From Clostridia bacterium (GTDB taxonomy: Bacteria > Bacillota > Clostridia > Oscillospirales > RGIG577), in the NCBI GenBank assembly GCA_017419325.1, contig JAFOLN010000161.1, positions 1 to 5,684 of the forward strand: 5,684 nucleotides of DNA, given 5' to 3'. A program made the translations under genes and the position numbers. The notes beneath the pieces were generated by a model. The model was not told where the DNA came from. It saw nothing but the letters and a program-made list of their open reading frames with translations, and did not search any database. The first letter of the stretch is position 1; each line of letters begins with the position of its first letter. Below are positions 1 through 5,233 of the stretch, one piece after another.

Positions 1-1
1 C

Positions 2-1099
2 GACGTCGTCGACTGGGTGGGCGTGTCGCTCTACTACGACCGCTACAGCGTGAACGGCGACACGTCGCGGGACGAGTTCTACGGCGTGGGCGAATACGGG
101 AACGCGCTTCTGAACGTACAGCAGGGCGTCAATCTTTCGCGCCTCCATAAAAAGCCGCTGTTTCTGACAGAGGGCGGCTCAGCCCACACGATAAACGGCG
201 CGGACACGACGGATTTCGCCGCGGAGCAGGCAGAAAAGGCCATGGCGTATCTTCCCATGGTCTACCCCGAGATAAAGGCAATTATCTACTCCGACTCCGA
301 CTTCGGCGGCAGGCCGCGCGACTATAAGATATACAACAACCCCACAATGACGGCCGCCTTCAACAAGGGCGCGGACGGCAACGTGACATATCTTCACTCG
401 GTGCGGGACAAGGCGAAGTACTACACGCCGCTTTCCGATATAAAAGGGAGTCTGTCCGGCACGGTGGAGCTTTCCGCATATACGTATGCCTCCTCCCGCA
501 TAAGCGCGTCGTGGTACATTGACGGCACATGGGTACACGCCTCCTCGGATTATCCGTTCAGATACAGGCTTAACGCCGACGCGCTAACCCCGGGAGAGCA
601 CACCGTAGGCGTGAACTTCTCAAACGGCGAGAAAAAGACGGTAAGCATAACCGTTTCGGGCAATTCTCAGCCGCCAAAGCCGAAGGACGTAGTTATACTT
701 ACGAAACAGAGCCTTAAGGTAAACGGCGAGGCGCGGGAGGCCGAGATATACAACATAAACGGAAGCAACTTCTTTAAGCTTCGGGACATCGCCATGCTGC
801 TTAACGGCACAGGGAGCAGCTTCCTTGTTGACTATGACCGCGCGCAGAATGCCGTCACCGTTGTGACGGGCGCGCCTTATGTACCCGTGGGCGGAGAGCT
901 TGTAACGGGCAATGACAACTCCAAAACGGCGCAGCCCAGCGCCCAGATTATATACATAAACCGCGAGAAGGCCGACCTCACCGCATACAACATCGGCGGC
1001 AACAATTTCTTTAAGCTGCGCGAGCTGGGAGAGGCCCTCGGCTTCGACGTGGATTACGACGCGGACACCGCAACGATGCTCGTTACAAGCAGAGACTGA
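2..1099 (+). CDS. Secreted GH26-like glycoside hydrolase with Ig-like and tandem stalk domains (5' partial)
   Basis: The reading frame is already open at the window edge, so this is the C-terminal 365 residues of a larger protein; an internal GTG at position 17 is not its start. The first residues, DVVDWVGVSLYYDR, and the later KPLFLTEGG resemble the end of a GH26 (mannanase-type) TIM barrel. If so, the Glu at nt 170-172 would be the nucleophile, with the acid/base Glu upstream and out of view. About residues 145-220 form a beta-rich Ig-like segment (WYIDGTWV, then LTPGEHTVGVNF). After a PPKP linker come two copper-amine-oxidase N-terminal-like stalk repeats (about residues 228-295 and 315-365) sharing AEIYNINGSNFFKLRD and LTAYNIGGNNFFKLRE. 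In Clostridia and Paenibacillus such repeats occur on exported enzymes. The domain order implies a secreted or wall-associated polysaccharide-degrading enzyme. Stalk identity is firm; GH26 is a pattern-level inference and the substrate is unknown. Confidence 0.75.
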   Translation, partial: DVVDWVGVSLYYDRYSVNGDTSRDEFYGVGEYGNALLNVQQGVNLSRLHKKPLFLTEGGSAHTINGADTTDFAAEQAEKAMAYLPMVYPEIKAIIYSDSDFGGRPRDYKIYNNPTMTAAFNKGADGNVTYLHSVRDKAKYYTPLSDIKGSLSGTVELSAYTYASSRISASWYIDGTWVHASSDYPFRYRLNADALTPGEHTVGVNFSNGEKKTVSITVSGNSQPPKPKDVVILTKQSLKVNGEAREAEIYNINGSNFFKLRDIAMLLNGTGSSFLVDYDRAQNAVTVVTGAPYVPVGGELVTGNDNSKTAQPSAQIIYINREKADLTAYNIGGNNFFKLRELGEALGFDVDYDADTATMLVTSRD

Positions 1100-1111
1100 C
1101 CTCTGTACGTT

Positions 1112-1143
1112 AAAAGGGAGCGGGAAAAACCCGCTCCCTTTTT
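1112..1143. terminator. Bidirectional intrinsic terminator between convergent genes
   Basis: A perfect 13-bp stem (AAAAGGGAGCGGG at 1112-1124 against its complement at 1130-1142) encloses an AAAAA loop. The stem's own A-run and T-run give a U-tract on either strand. It lies 12 nt past the hydrolase stop and 14 nt past the permease stop, so it can end both transcripts. Confidence 0.9.
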
Positions 1144-1157
1144 ATATTCGTCTTTGA

Positions 1158-2183
1158 TTATACGTGAGCCATAAGCTCCCGCTCGAGCCGCGCTCTTGAA
1201 TGCCTGTGGCCGTGCGCGCCGTTCTCACGGTAATGGTCGTGGCCGTGGGTGTGGCTTACAACGTGGGTATGCGTGCTCCCGTCATGAGTGTGCGTAAGCG
1301 TATGGCTGTGAGTATGCTCGTGGCGTCTTCGAAGCGTGTCCGCAACAACGAAGGCCGTGCCCACAATCATCACGGCGGCGGCCGCAAGGTAAGTGCCCGT
1401 CAGCTTCTCTTTAAGGAGCGCAAACGACAGAAGCGCGCCCACGAAGGGAGCCGCGGCATAATATGCGCTCGTTTTTGCCGCGCCGAGGGAATTTTGCGCC
1501 CTTATATAGAAGAATATGCTCAGACCGTATGCCACGAAGCCCAGAACGAGCGCGCACGCGGCATATGAAAGCCCCGGCATGGCCTCGCCCTTTATCAGCG
1601 CTATAACAAGCGCTCCGAGCCCCGAAAAGATACCCTTGAGTATAACTATCTCATACGTGCTCTTCGAGGATATGTTCCTCGTGCAGTTGTTCTCAAAGCC
1701 CCAGCATACGGTGGAAAGCAGCACAAACACGGAGCCCGCCGAAAGGCGTATGCCCTCCCCGCCGTCAAGCGACAGTATAATGCTCGAAACGGTGATAAGA
1801 GCTATGGCCGTCCAGAGGCGCGCCGAGACCTTTTCCTTGAAGATAAAAAGCGCGATGAGCGCGGTGGCCGCTATTTCAAAATTGCCGAGAAGCGATGCGT
1901 CGGAGGACGTGCCGTAGCTTATGCCCATCATAAGAAAGATGGGAGCCGCGATGTCCAGCGCGATCATGCCGATAACATACGGCGTGTCGCTCTTTGTAAG
2001 CTTCTCTCCCCGCTCCTTCTGAAAGAGCGCCATTATGCCCACGCCGATACCCGCGCCCAGGTATAAAAGCGCCGCCATGACCGTGGGCTCCACATTCGTA
2101 AGGAGCACCTTTGACACGGGCACGTTGACGGCGTAAAAAACGGCCGCCATTAGCGCAAATATTATAGGTCGTATCCTGTTCAT
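1158..2183 (-). CDS. DMT superfamily (EamA) permease with histidine-rich C-terminal tail
   Basis: This is an inner-membrane drug/metabolite-family transporter with two EamA repeats of about five membrane helices each (roughly residues 5-140 and 148-284). The total of 341 aa is longer than the usual ~300 aa because of the tail. The tail (nt 1161-1331) follows an RRR stop-transfer and has 16 His in 57 residues, mostly HTH, HSH and HGHDH. It is predicted to be exposed and could bind divalent metal. Similar tails are known on some DMT proteins from gut bacteria, so the substrate cannot be named. Start choice: a GTG three codons upstream (nt 2190-2192) keeps frame, but AAAGGTG at 2196-2190 overlaps that GTG and lies 6 nt before the ATG at 2183, so the ATG is preferred. 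A strong promoter lies just upstream and the gene appears monocistronic. The family call is firm; export of a metabolite, amino acid or metal complex is speculation. Confidence 0.88.
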   Translation of the reverse strand: MNRIRPIIFALMAAVFYAVNVPVSKVLLTNVEPTVMAALLYLGAGIGVGIMALFQKERGEKLTKSDTPYVIGMIALDIAAPIFLMMGISYGTSSDASLLGNFEIAATALIALFIFKEKVSARLWTAIALITVSSIILSLDGGEGIRLSAGSVFVLLSTVCWGFENNCTRNISSKSTYEIVILKGIFSGLGALVIALIKGEAMPGLSYAACALVLGFVAYGLSIFFYIRAQNSLGAAKTSAYYAAAPFVGALLSFALLKEKLTGTYLAAAAVMIVGTAFVVADTLRRRHEHTHSHTLTHTHDGSTHTHVVSHTHGHDHYRENGAHGHRHSRARLERELMAHV

Positions 2184-2189
2184 TTTATT

Positions 2190-2196
2190 CACCTTT
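2190..2196 (-). promoter_or_regulatory. Shine-Dalgarno deciding the DMT permease start
   Basis: AAAGGTG on the minus strand is followed by a 6-nt spacer (AATAAA) and ATG at 2183-2181. The GTG at 2192-2190 sits inside this site and cannot be served by it. Confidence 0.7.
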
Positions 2197-2209
2197 TGTT
2201 TGTTTTTTG

Positions 2210-2239
2210 ATTATACCACCGCCCTCAGTCCCCGGTCAA
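2210..2239 (-). promoter_or_regulatory. Sigma-A promoter of the DMT permease gene (extended -10)
   Basis: On the minus strand TTGACC (2239-2234) is followed after 18 nt by a perfect TATAAT (2215-2210), which is preceded by TG one base away (TGGTATAAT, an extended -10). Predicted transcription start is near 2203, leaving a leader of about 20 nt that holds little beyond the ribosome site. The arrangement suggests strong vegetative expression with no leader-based control. Confidence 0.8.
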
Positions 2240-2259
2240 TACGGCATATGCTTTTCTGT

Positions 2260-2290
2260 GCGGCGCATGCCGCCGCGCCGGGCGCGAAAA
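2260..2290. other. GC-rich hairpin-forming stretch in the permease/carrier gap
   Basis: GCGGC (2260-2264) and GCCGC (2269-2273) can pair around a GCAT loop, and another self-complementary run of C and G (about 2274-2286) follows. There is no U-tract on either side, so this is not a normal terminator. It lies just upstream of the permease -35 and before the RNA promoter. No function is assigned. Confidence 0.3.
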
Positions 2291-2330
2291 TTGCCGCCTG
2301 TCTTCACCGTCATATTTGTCCTCAGAGCTA

Positions 2331-2359
2331 TTGACAATGTTTCTGCTCGGGTGTATGAT
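2331..2359 (+). promoter_or_regulatory. Strong sigma-A promoter with no protein gene directly downstream
   Basis: A perfect -35 TTGACA (2331-2336), a 17-nt spacer and a -10 TATGAT (2354-2359, one mismatch) form a near-consensus promoter. The predicted start is A2366, exactly the first paired base of the hairpin described next. The first protein gene downstream begins at 2585 and has its own promoter at 2525-2553, so this promoter seems to serve an RNA. Confidence 0.7.
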
Positions 2360-2365
2360 TTTATC

Positions 2366-2436
2366 AAAGCCTAAAGTGTCTAAGCCGGCGGGGAATTGTA
2401 CCCCGCTGTCAGCATTCACTATTGGGCTTTCTTTTT
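2366..2436 (+). ncRNA. Candidate small structured RNA (about 70 nt), family not recognised
   Basis: The ends pair to close one long hairpin. AAAGCCTAA (2366-2374) pairs with TTGGGCTTT (2422-2430) with one U-G pair; then AGTG (2375-2378) pairs with CACT (2417-2420), bulging A2421, for 13 bp in all. After an asymmetric internal loop (2379-2385 against 2409-2416), CGGCGGGG (2386-2393) pairs with CCCCGCTG (2401-2408) around a 7-nt AATTGTA loop. CTTTTT follows at 2431-2436, so the structure can act as its own terminator. A near-consensus promoter places +1 at the base of the stem. No start codon with a Shine-Dalgarno occurs inside. Alternatives are an attenuator in a longer leader of the carrier operon, or a hairpin-shaped repeat. 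I cannot match it to a known riboswitch or sRNA class. Confidence 0.5.
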
Positions 2437-2488
2437 ATGTTCAACAAATCTCCTGCCAAAGCGCATTATCTGCGTCCCGCTTTCTCCG

Positions 2489-2514
2489 GCCTTTCCCGCC
2501 GCCGCGGCAAAGGC
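2489..2514 (+). other. GC-rich hairpin upstream of the carrier promoter
   Basis: GCCTTT (2489-2494) pairs with AAAGGC (2509-2514); inside, CCGC (2496-2499) pairs with GCGG (2504-2507) across one C-C mismatch, with a 4-nt loop. It is followed by GCGTATTTTATT, a poor U-tract. It could be a weak back-up terminator for read-through from the promoter at 2331, insulating the promoter at 2525. Function is uncertain. Confidence 0.3.
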
Positions 2515-2524
2515 GCGTATTTTA

Positions 2525-2553
2525 TTGACTTTATCTGCCTCTTCATTTAAAAT
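2525..2553 (+). promoter_or_regulatory. Sigma-A promoter of the AEC carrier/redox-protein operon, with a dyad on the -10
   Basis: TTGACT (2525-2530), a 17-nt spacer and TAAAAT (2548-2553) give a good vegetative promoter; the predicted start is about 2560, some 25 nt before the carrier ATG. A 6+1+6 inverted repeat, TCATTT-A-AAATGA (2543-2555), covers the -10 and could be an operator, although AT-rich -10 regions yield such dyads fairly often by chance. Confidence 0.65.
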
Positions 2554-2584
2554 GAATATGTACTTTTAAAAAGGTGGCAGACGT

Positions 2585-3523
2585 ATGCAGAGCTTGATAA
2601 TATCTTTTGAGGTGGTTCTCCCTCTTTTTATAATGCTTGCGATAGGATATATCGTGCGCCTTGTAAAAATGGTGACGGACGACGCGCTCATAAAGATAAA
2701 CCGCGTATGCTTCCACGTTTTTCTGCCGCTTTTACTTTTCATAAGCATATACAACGCCGACATCGAAACGGTGTTCAACCCGCGGCTTTTGCTTTTCGCG
2801 TTCATTGCGGTGCTGTGCCTTTTTACGGCGGCGTTCTTCATAACGGGCGCCTTTGTGAAGGAGCCGCGCCGCCGCTCCGTTATGATACAGGCCATATTCC
2901 GAAGCAACTTCGTCATATTCGGCGTGCCCATAGCCATTTCGCTGTGCGGCGACGCAAGCGCGGGCATCCCCGCCATAACGAGCGCGCTGGTTGTGCCCAT
3001 GTATAACGTGCTGTCGGTGTTTGTGCTGTCCGCGTTCTCCGGCAGCCGCCCGAGCCTCGGAAAAACGCTCCTTCAGATATGCAAGAACCCGCTTGTGCTC
3101 TCCTCGGCGGCAGGCGTGATAATGCTTCTTTCCGGCGTAAGGCTTCCCGTGCTTATAACGGACGTGGCGGGCGATCTTGCCGCAGTCGCAACGCCCCTTT
3201 CGCTTGTGGTGCTGGGCGGGCTTTTCAAGTTCTCGTCCGCGAAGAAGAACAAGCGCGCGCTCATATGCGGCGTTCTTGCAAAGCTTGTCATCGTGCCCGC
3301 GATAATGCTTCCCATCGCGGCGGCGCTGGGCTTTCGCGGCGTTGACCTTGTGGTGTGTCTGTCCATATTCGCGTCGCCCATAGCCATAGCCTCGTTTACC
3401 ATGGCTCAGCAGATGGGCGCGGACTATGAGCTTGCGGGAGAGCTTGTGGTGTTTTCGGCGGCGTTCTCGATAATCACCATATTTGTTTTTGTATTCATTT
3501 TAAAACAGCTCATGCTGATATAG
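2585..3523 (+). CDS. AEC (auxin efflux carrier) family transporter
   Basis: This 312-aa integral membrane carrier has the usual length and the two-half, ten-helix layout of the AEC family, whose bacterial members carry organic acids such as malate or malonate, or amino-acid-related compounds. Visible family features are the N-terminal helix with MLAIGYIVR, the FRSNFVIFGVPIA segment (about residues 105-117), the NPLVLSSAAGVIM stretch opening the second half (about 168-180), ATPLSLVVLGG (about 202-212) and the C-terminal SPIAIASFTMAQQMG followed by LAGELVVFS. A basic cytoplasmic loop (KKNKR, about 219-223) separates helices in the second half. AAAAAGGTGG ends 7 nt before the ATG. The stop is 24 nt before the Cys-rich gene, which has no promoter of its own, so the two are read as one operon. 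Family assignment is firm; substrate and direction are not visible. Confidence 0.9.
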   Translation: MQSLIISFEVVLPLFIMLAIGYIVRLVKMVTDDALIKINRVCFHVFLPLLLFISIYNADIETVFNPRLLLFAFIAVLCLFTAAFFITGAFVKEPRRRSVMIQAIFRSNFVIFGVPIAISLCGDASAGIPAITSALVVPMYNVLSVFVLSAFSGSRPSLGKTLLQICKNPLVLSSAAGVIMLLSGVRLPVLITDVAGDLAAVATPLSLVVLGGLFKFSSAKKNKRALICGVLAKLVIVPAIMLPIAAALGFRGVDLVVCLSIFASPIAIASFTMAQQMGADYELAGELVVFSAAFSIITIFVFVFILKQLMLI

Positions 3524-3547
3524 CTTTTTTACTAAGGGGGAAAAATA

Positions 3548-3946
3548 ATGAAACGCATCGATTATAACGAAAAGGTAAGCGAGCTTCGCAAGTCCGGCCT
3601 CTGCTGTGCGCAGATAGTAGTAAACGCGGGGCTTGACATCCGCGGCGAGGAAAATCCGCAGATGGTGCGCGCGGCGCGCACGCTGTGCAGCGGCATGCAG
3701 AATCAGAAGACCTGCGGCGCTCTCACGGGAGGGGCGCTCATGCTGGGCATGTGGGACGCGCCCAAGACCGGCGCTATGGTAAGGGAGCTTGACAACTGGT
3801 TCGAGACGGAGTTCACCACCTCCGCATGCGCAAAGCTTCTTCAGATGAAGAAAACGGACGAGCACTACTCGTGCGCGAACCTTATCCGCGCATCCATAAA
3901 CAAGTGCCAGGATATCTTATCGGCGCAGGGGCTTATTGAGGAGTAG
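3548..3946 (+). CDS. C_GCAxxG_C_C family putative redox protein
   Basis: This 132-aa soluble protein has seven cysteines (C19, C20, C47, C56, C94, C109, C120). It carries the family's CGAxxG motif as CGALTGG (C56-G62), the N-terminal GLCCAQ segment in the place of the usual NCAQ/SCAQ, and C-terminal cysteines C94 and C109 (YSCANLI). The ~140-aa family is described as redox-active, with conserved cysteines, and as usually encoded beside transporter genes; no reaction is established. The context fits, since it follows the AEC carrier by 24 nt. AAGGGGG at 3534-3540 gives a good ribosome site 7 nt before the ATG. There is no signal peptide or membrane helix, so it should be cytoplasmic. It may reduce the transported compound, or bind a metal or Fe-S cofactor in connection with transport; both are inference. 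Confidence 0.85.
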   Translation: MKRIDYNEKVSELRKSGLCCAQIVVNAGLDIRGEENPQMVRAARTLCSGMQNQKTCGALTGGALMLGMWDAPKTGAMVRELDNWFETEFTTSACAKLLQMKKTDEHYSCANLIRASINKCQDILSAQGLIEE

Positions 3947-3953
3947 TCACTCG

Positions 3954-3981
3954 GGGCCGCGGGTTCGTCCGCGGCCCTTTT
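3954..3981 (+). terminator. Intrinsic terminator of the carrier/redox operon
   Basis: A perfect 9-bp GC stem (GGGCCGCGG at 3954-3962 with CCGCGGCCC at 3969-3977) has a GTTCGT loop and ends in TTTT (3978-3981). It starts 7 nt after the redox-gene stop and its T-run touches the stop codon of convergent spmB. The minus strand has no U-tract after the stem, so it mainly serves the plus-strand operon. Confidence 0.88.
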
Positions 3982-4514
3982 CACCTTCCGAAAAAGCGGC
4001 TCACGATGACGATGCTTGCCGCAAAGCCGACAAAATCGGCGAAAAGCGCGGCAAAGGGCGCATACGATATCTTTTTTATCCCCGCCGCGCCGAAATATAC
4101 GGCTATCGTGTAGAAGGTGGTCTCCGTGGAGCCCATCATGACGGAGGCGCAGCGTCCCGCGAAGCTGTCGGGGCCCGCCTTCTCGAAAATGTCCGACACT
4201 ATGGCAAGGGAGCCGCTGCCCGACACGGGGCGAAGAAGCCCCAGCGGCACCACCTCCGGCGGTATGCCGAGGCGCGAAAGCAGGGGGCTTAACGCAAAGG
4301 TCATAAGGTCGAGTGCGCCCGAGGCCTTGAATATCTCAATGGCAAAAAGGAGCCCCAAAAGCGACGGGAGTATCTGCTTTAAAGTATAAAGTCCCTCCCC
4401 CGCGCCCGAAAGGAACTCATCGAACACCGCCACCCGTTTGTATATCGCGTATATGACTATGGCGGCCACCAGCGCCGCCATCATGTTTTCGCCCAGCAGC
4501 CTTATTTTTCGCAC
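3981..4514 (-). CDS. spmB: Spore maturation protein B
   Basis: SpmB is a membrane protein of the nucleoside-recognition (Gate) domain family, needed with SpmA for proper dehydration of the spore core in Bacillus and Clostridium. The 177-aa length matches the family (about 175-180). Diagnostic stretches are LLRPVSGSGSLAIVSDIF (about residues 93-110) and MMGSTETTFYTIAVYFG (about 126-142), with an N-terminal helix before VFDEFLSGAGEGL. It lies 7 nt downstream of spmA and is surely co-transcribed. The start is the odd point: the only upstream in-frame start is a GTG at 4514-4512 whose GGAGGTG ribosome site overlaps the codon itself. The next in-frame ATGs (4484-4482 and 4481-4479, codons 11 and 12) lack a clear site and would cut into the first helix. 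I keep the GTG, assuming coupling to spmA termination. The convergent neighbour's terminator abuts its stop. Confidence 0.93.
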   Translation of the reverse strand: MRKIRLLGENMMAALVAAIVIYAIYKRVAVFDEFLSGAGEGLYTLKQILPSLLGLLFAIEIFKASGALDLMTFALSPLLSRLGIPPEVVPLGLLRPVSGSGSLAIVSDIFEKAGPDSFAGRCASVMMGSTETTFYTIAVYFGAAGIKKISYAPFAALFADFVGFAASIVIVSRFFGR

Positions 4515-4518
4515 CTCC
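4512..4518 (-). promoter_or_regulatory. Shine-Dalgarno overlapping the spmB start codon
   Basis: GGAGGTG (4518-4512) includes the GTG start itself, leaving none of the usual 5-9 nt spacing. The spmA stop (TGA, 4524-4522) is just upstream, so ribosomes finishing spmA could re-initiate here. An out-of-frame ATG overlapping that stop (ATGA) yields only a 7-codon peptide. Confidence 0.45.
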
Positions 4519-4521
4519 GCA

Positions 4522-5100
4522 TCATTTTTTGAAGATTGAGCAAAGCTTCGCCGTAATTACCGCCGACGCAAGGCATATGCCCGAGGCTATCCATATGGGC
4601 GCCATGACCTCGAAGGGGTCGCGGGAGCCCGCCTCGATGCGAAGCGCCATAAGTGACGAGGACAAAAGCTGGAACGAAGCCGTGTTCATTACGACGAACA
4701 TTATCATGGAGCGGCTTGCCTCGCCGGAACTGCCCGAAAGCGCCTTCATCTGCTCCATGGCGCGCATGCCTATGGGGGTGGCCGCGTTGGCAAGCCCCAA
4801 AAGGTTCGCCGCTATGTTCATGACGATGCTCGTCATGGCGGGGCTGTGGGGCGGTATGTCGGGAAAGAGCCGCCGCATGGCGGGGGCGATAAGGCGGCAA
4901 AGGCCGCCCAGCATATCGGAGCGCTCGATGAGGCGCATCAGCCCCGACCAGAGGCAGACGGCGCCGCCTATCGTTATAAGAAGCTCAACCGCCTCCGCCG
5001 CGCCGCGAAAGACCGCATCCGACACTGCCGCGCCCCGTCCGCATACGATGCCCACGACGCATCCCGCGATTATCATGGCGGCAAACAGCTTATTCATCAT
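4522..5100 (-). CDS. spmA: Spore maturation protein A
   Basis: SpmA is the partner of SpmB, a multi-helix protein acting in the sporulating cell and required for full spore-core dehydration. The signature ANLLGLANAATPIGMRAMEQM and the downstream MFVVMNTASFQLL are typical, as is an N-terminal hydrophobic segment followed by GAAEAVELLITIGGAVCLW. Length is 192 aa from the ATG at 5100, close to the ~196 aa of the Bacillus protein. A GTG three codons earlier (5109-5107) is in frame, but GGTGAT at 5110-5105 overlaps it and instead suits the ATG at 5100. The gene heads a two-gene operon with spmB and has a sigma-E-like promoter about 33 nt upstream. In Bacillus subtilis dacB precedes spmA; here no dacB is present and the upstream neighbour is divergent abrB. 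Confidence 0.94.
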   Translation of the reverse strand: MMNKLFAAMIIAGCVVGIVCGRGAAVSDAVFRGAAEAVELLITIGGAVCLWSGLMRLIERSDMLGGLCRLIAPAMRRLFPDIPPHSPAMTSIVMNIAANLLGLANAATPIGMRAMEQMKALSGSSGEASRSMIMFVVMNTASFQLLSSSLMALRIEAGSRDPFEVMAPIWIASGICLASAVITAKLCSIFKK

Positions 5101-5104
5101 ATGT

Positions 5105-5110
5105 ATCACC
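5105..5110 (-). promoter_or_regulatory. Ribosome-binding site supporting the spmA ATG start
   Basis: GGTGAT on the minus strand complements the 5' part of the anti-Shine-Dalgarno sequence. Its GG is 8 nt before ATG 5100-5098, while the in-frame GTG at 5109-5107 lies inside the site. Confidence 0.5.
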
Positions 5111-5132
5111 CGAAATGTTTTTCTTATTATTT

Positions 5133-5160
5133 TTTATATGTTTTTTACTTAGAAATATGC
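5133..5160 (-). promoter_or_regulatory. Candidate sigma-E (mother-cell) promoter of spmAB
   Basis: On the minus strand GCATATT (5160-5154) matches the sigma-E -35 consensus KMATATT perfectly. After 13 nt CATATAAA (5140-5133) matches the -10 consensus CATAYAMT at 7 of 8 positions. The expected start near 5126 gives a leader of about 26 nt before spmA. In B. subtilis the dacB-spmA-spmB operon is sigma-E dependent, so motif and gene function agree. The spacer is at the short end, and the AT-rich background raises the chance of a random match; no comparable sigma-A promoter was seen here. Confidence 0.6.
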
Positions 5161-5204
5161 TTTTTTGTAAATTTCTTGCTCTCACGTATGACAATGATTA
5201 GTAC

Positions 5205-5233
5205 TTGCCATAATTTCCAATGTATGCTAAAAT
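5205..5233 (+). promoter_or_regulatory. Sigma-A promoter of abrB (extended -10)
   Basis: TTGCCA (5205-5210), a 17-nt spacer and TAAAAT (5228-5233) preceded by TGC (an extended -10) form a good vegetative promoter. The start is expected near 5240, leaving a leader of about 60 nt, longer than the ~25 nt or less of the other genes here. Confidence 0.72.
5206..5219 (-). promoter_or_regulatory. abrB: Candidate AbrB autoregulatory site over the abrB -35
   Basis: The minus strand reads TGGAA-ATTA-TGGCA (5219-5206): two TGGNA boxes 4 bp apart. A bipartite TGGNA arrangement has been described for B. subtilis AbrB binding. The site covers the -35 hexamer and the start of the spacer, where a bound protein would block RNA polymerase; AbrB represses its own gene in Bacillus. 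Support is motif-level only. Confidence 0.4.

Noticed and set aside
1161..1331. CAC/CAT-rich tract as a DNA repeat or CRISPR-like array
   Set aside because: The periodicity comes from His/Thr codons in the permease tail; there are no regular spacers or exact repeats.
2225..2419. 64-codon minus-strand frame in the permease/carrier gap
   Set aside because: No Shine-Dalgarno before its ATG, arginine/histidine-rich low-complexity end, and it overlaps two opposing promoters and the structured RNA.
2366..2430. Miniature inverted-repeat transposable element
   Set aside because: Only one copy in the window, no target-site duplication seen, and a promoter aligned to the first base favours an RNA gene.
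2366..2436. Known riboswitch class for the hairpin before the carrier operon
   Set aside because: I could not match fluoride, preQ1, guanidine, SAM or manganese riboswitch cores by eye, and the carrier has its own promoter downstream, so it is left as an unassigned RNA.
2316..2528. 70-codon plus-strand frame through the RNA candidate
   Set aside because: Non-ATG start without a ribosome site; covers a promoter, two hairpins and the next -35; composition is not protein-like.
4502..4900. 132-codon minus-strand frame overlapping spmA and the spmB start
   Set aside because: Out-of-frame shadow rich in Arg, His and Pro; spmA and spmB explain the region fully.
4529..5152. 207-codon plus-strand frame opposite spmA
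   Set aside because: Antisense shadow of a clear spmA gene; no family features and its codon pattern mirrors the minus-strand frame.
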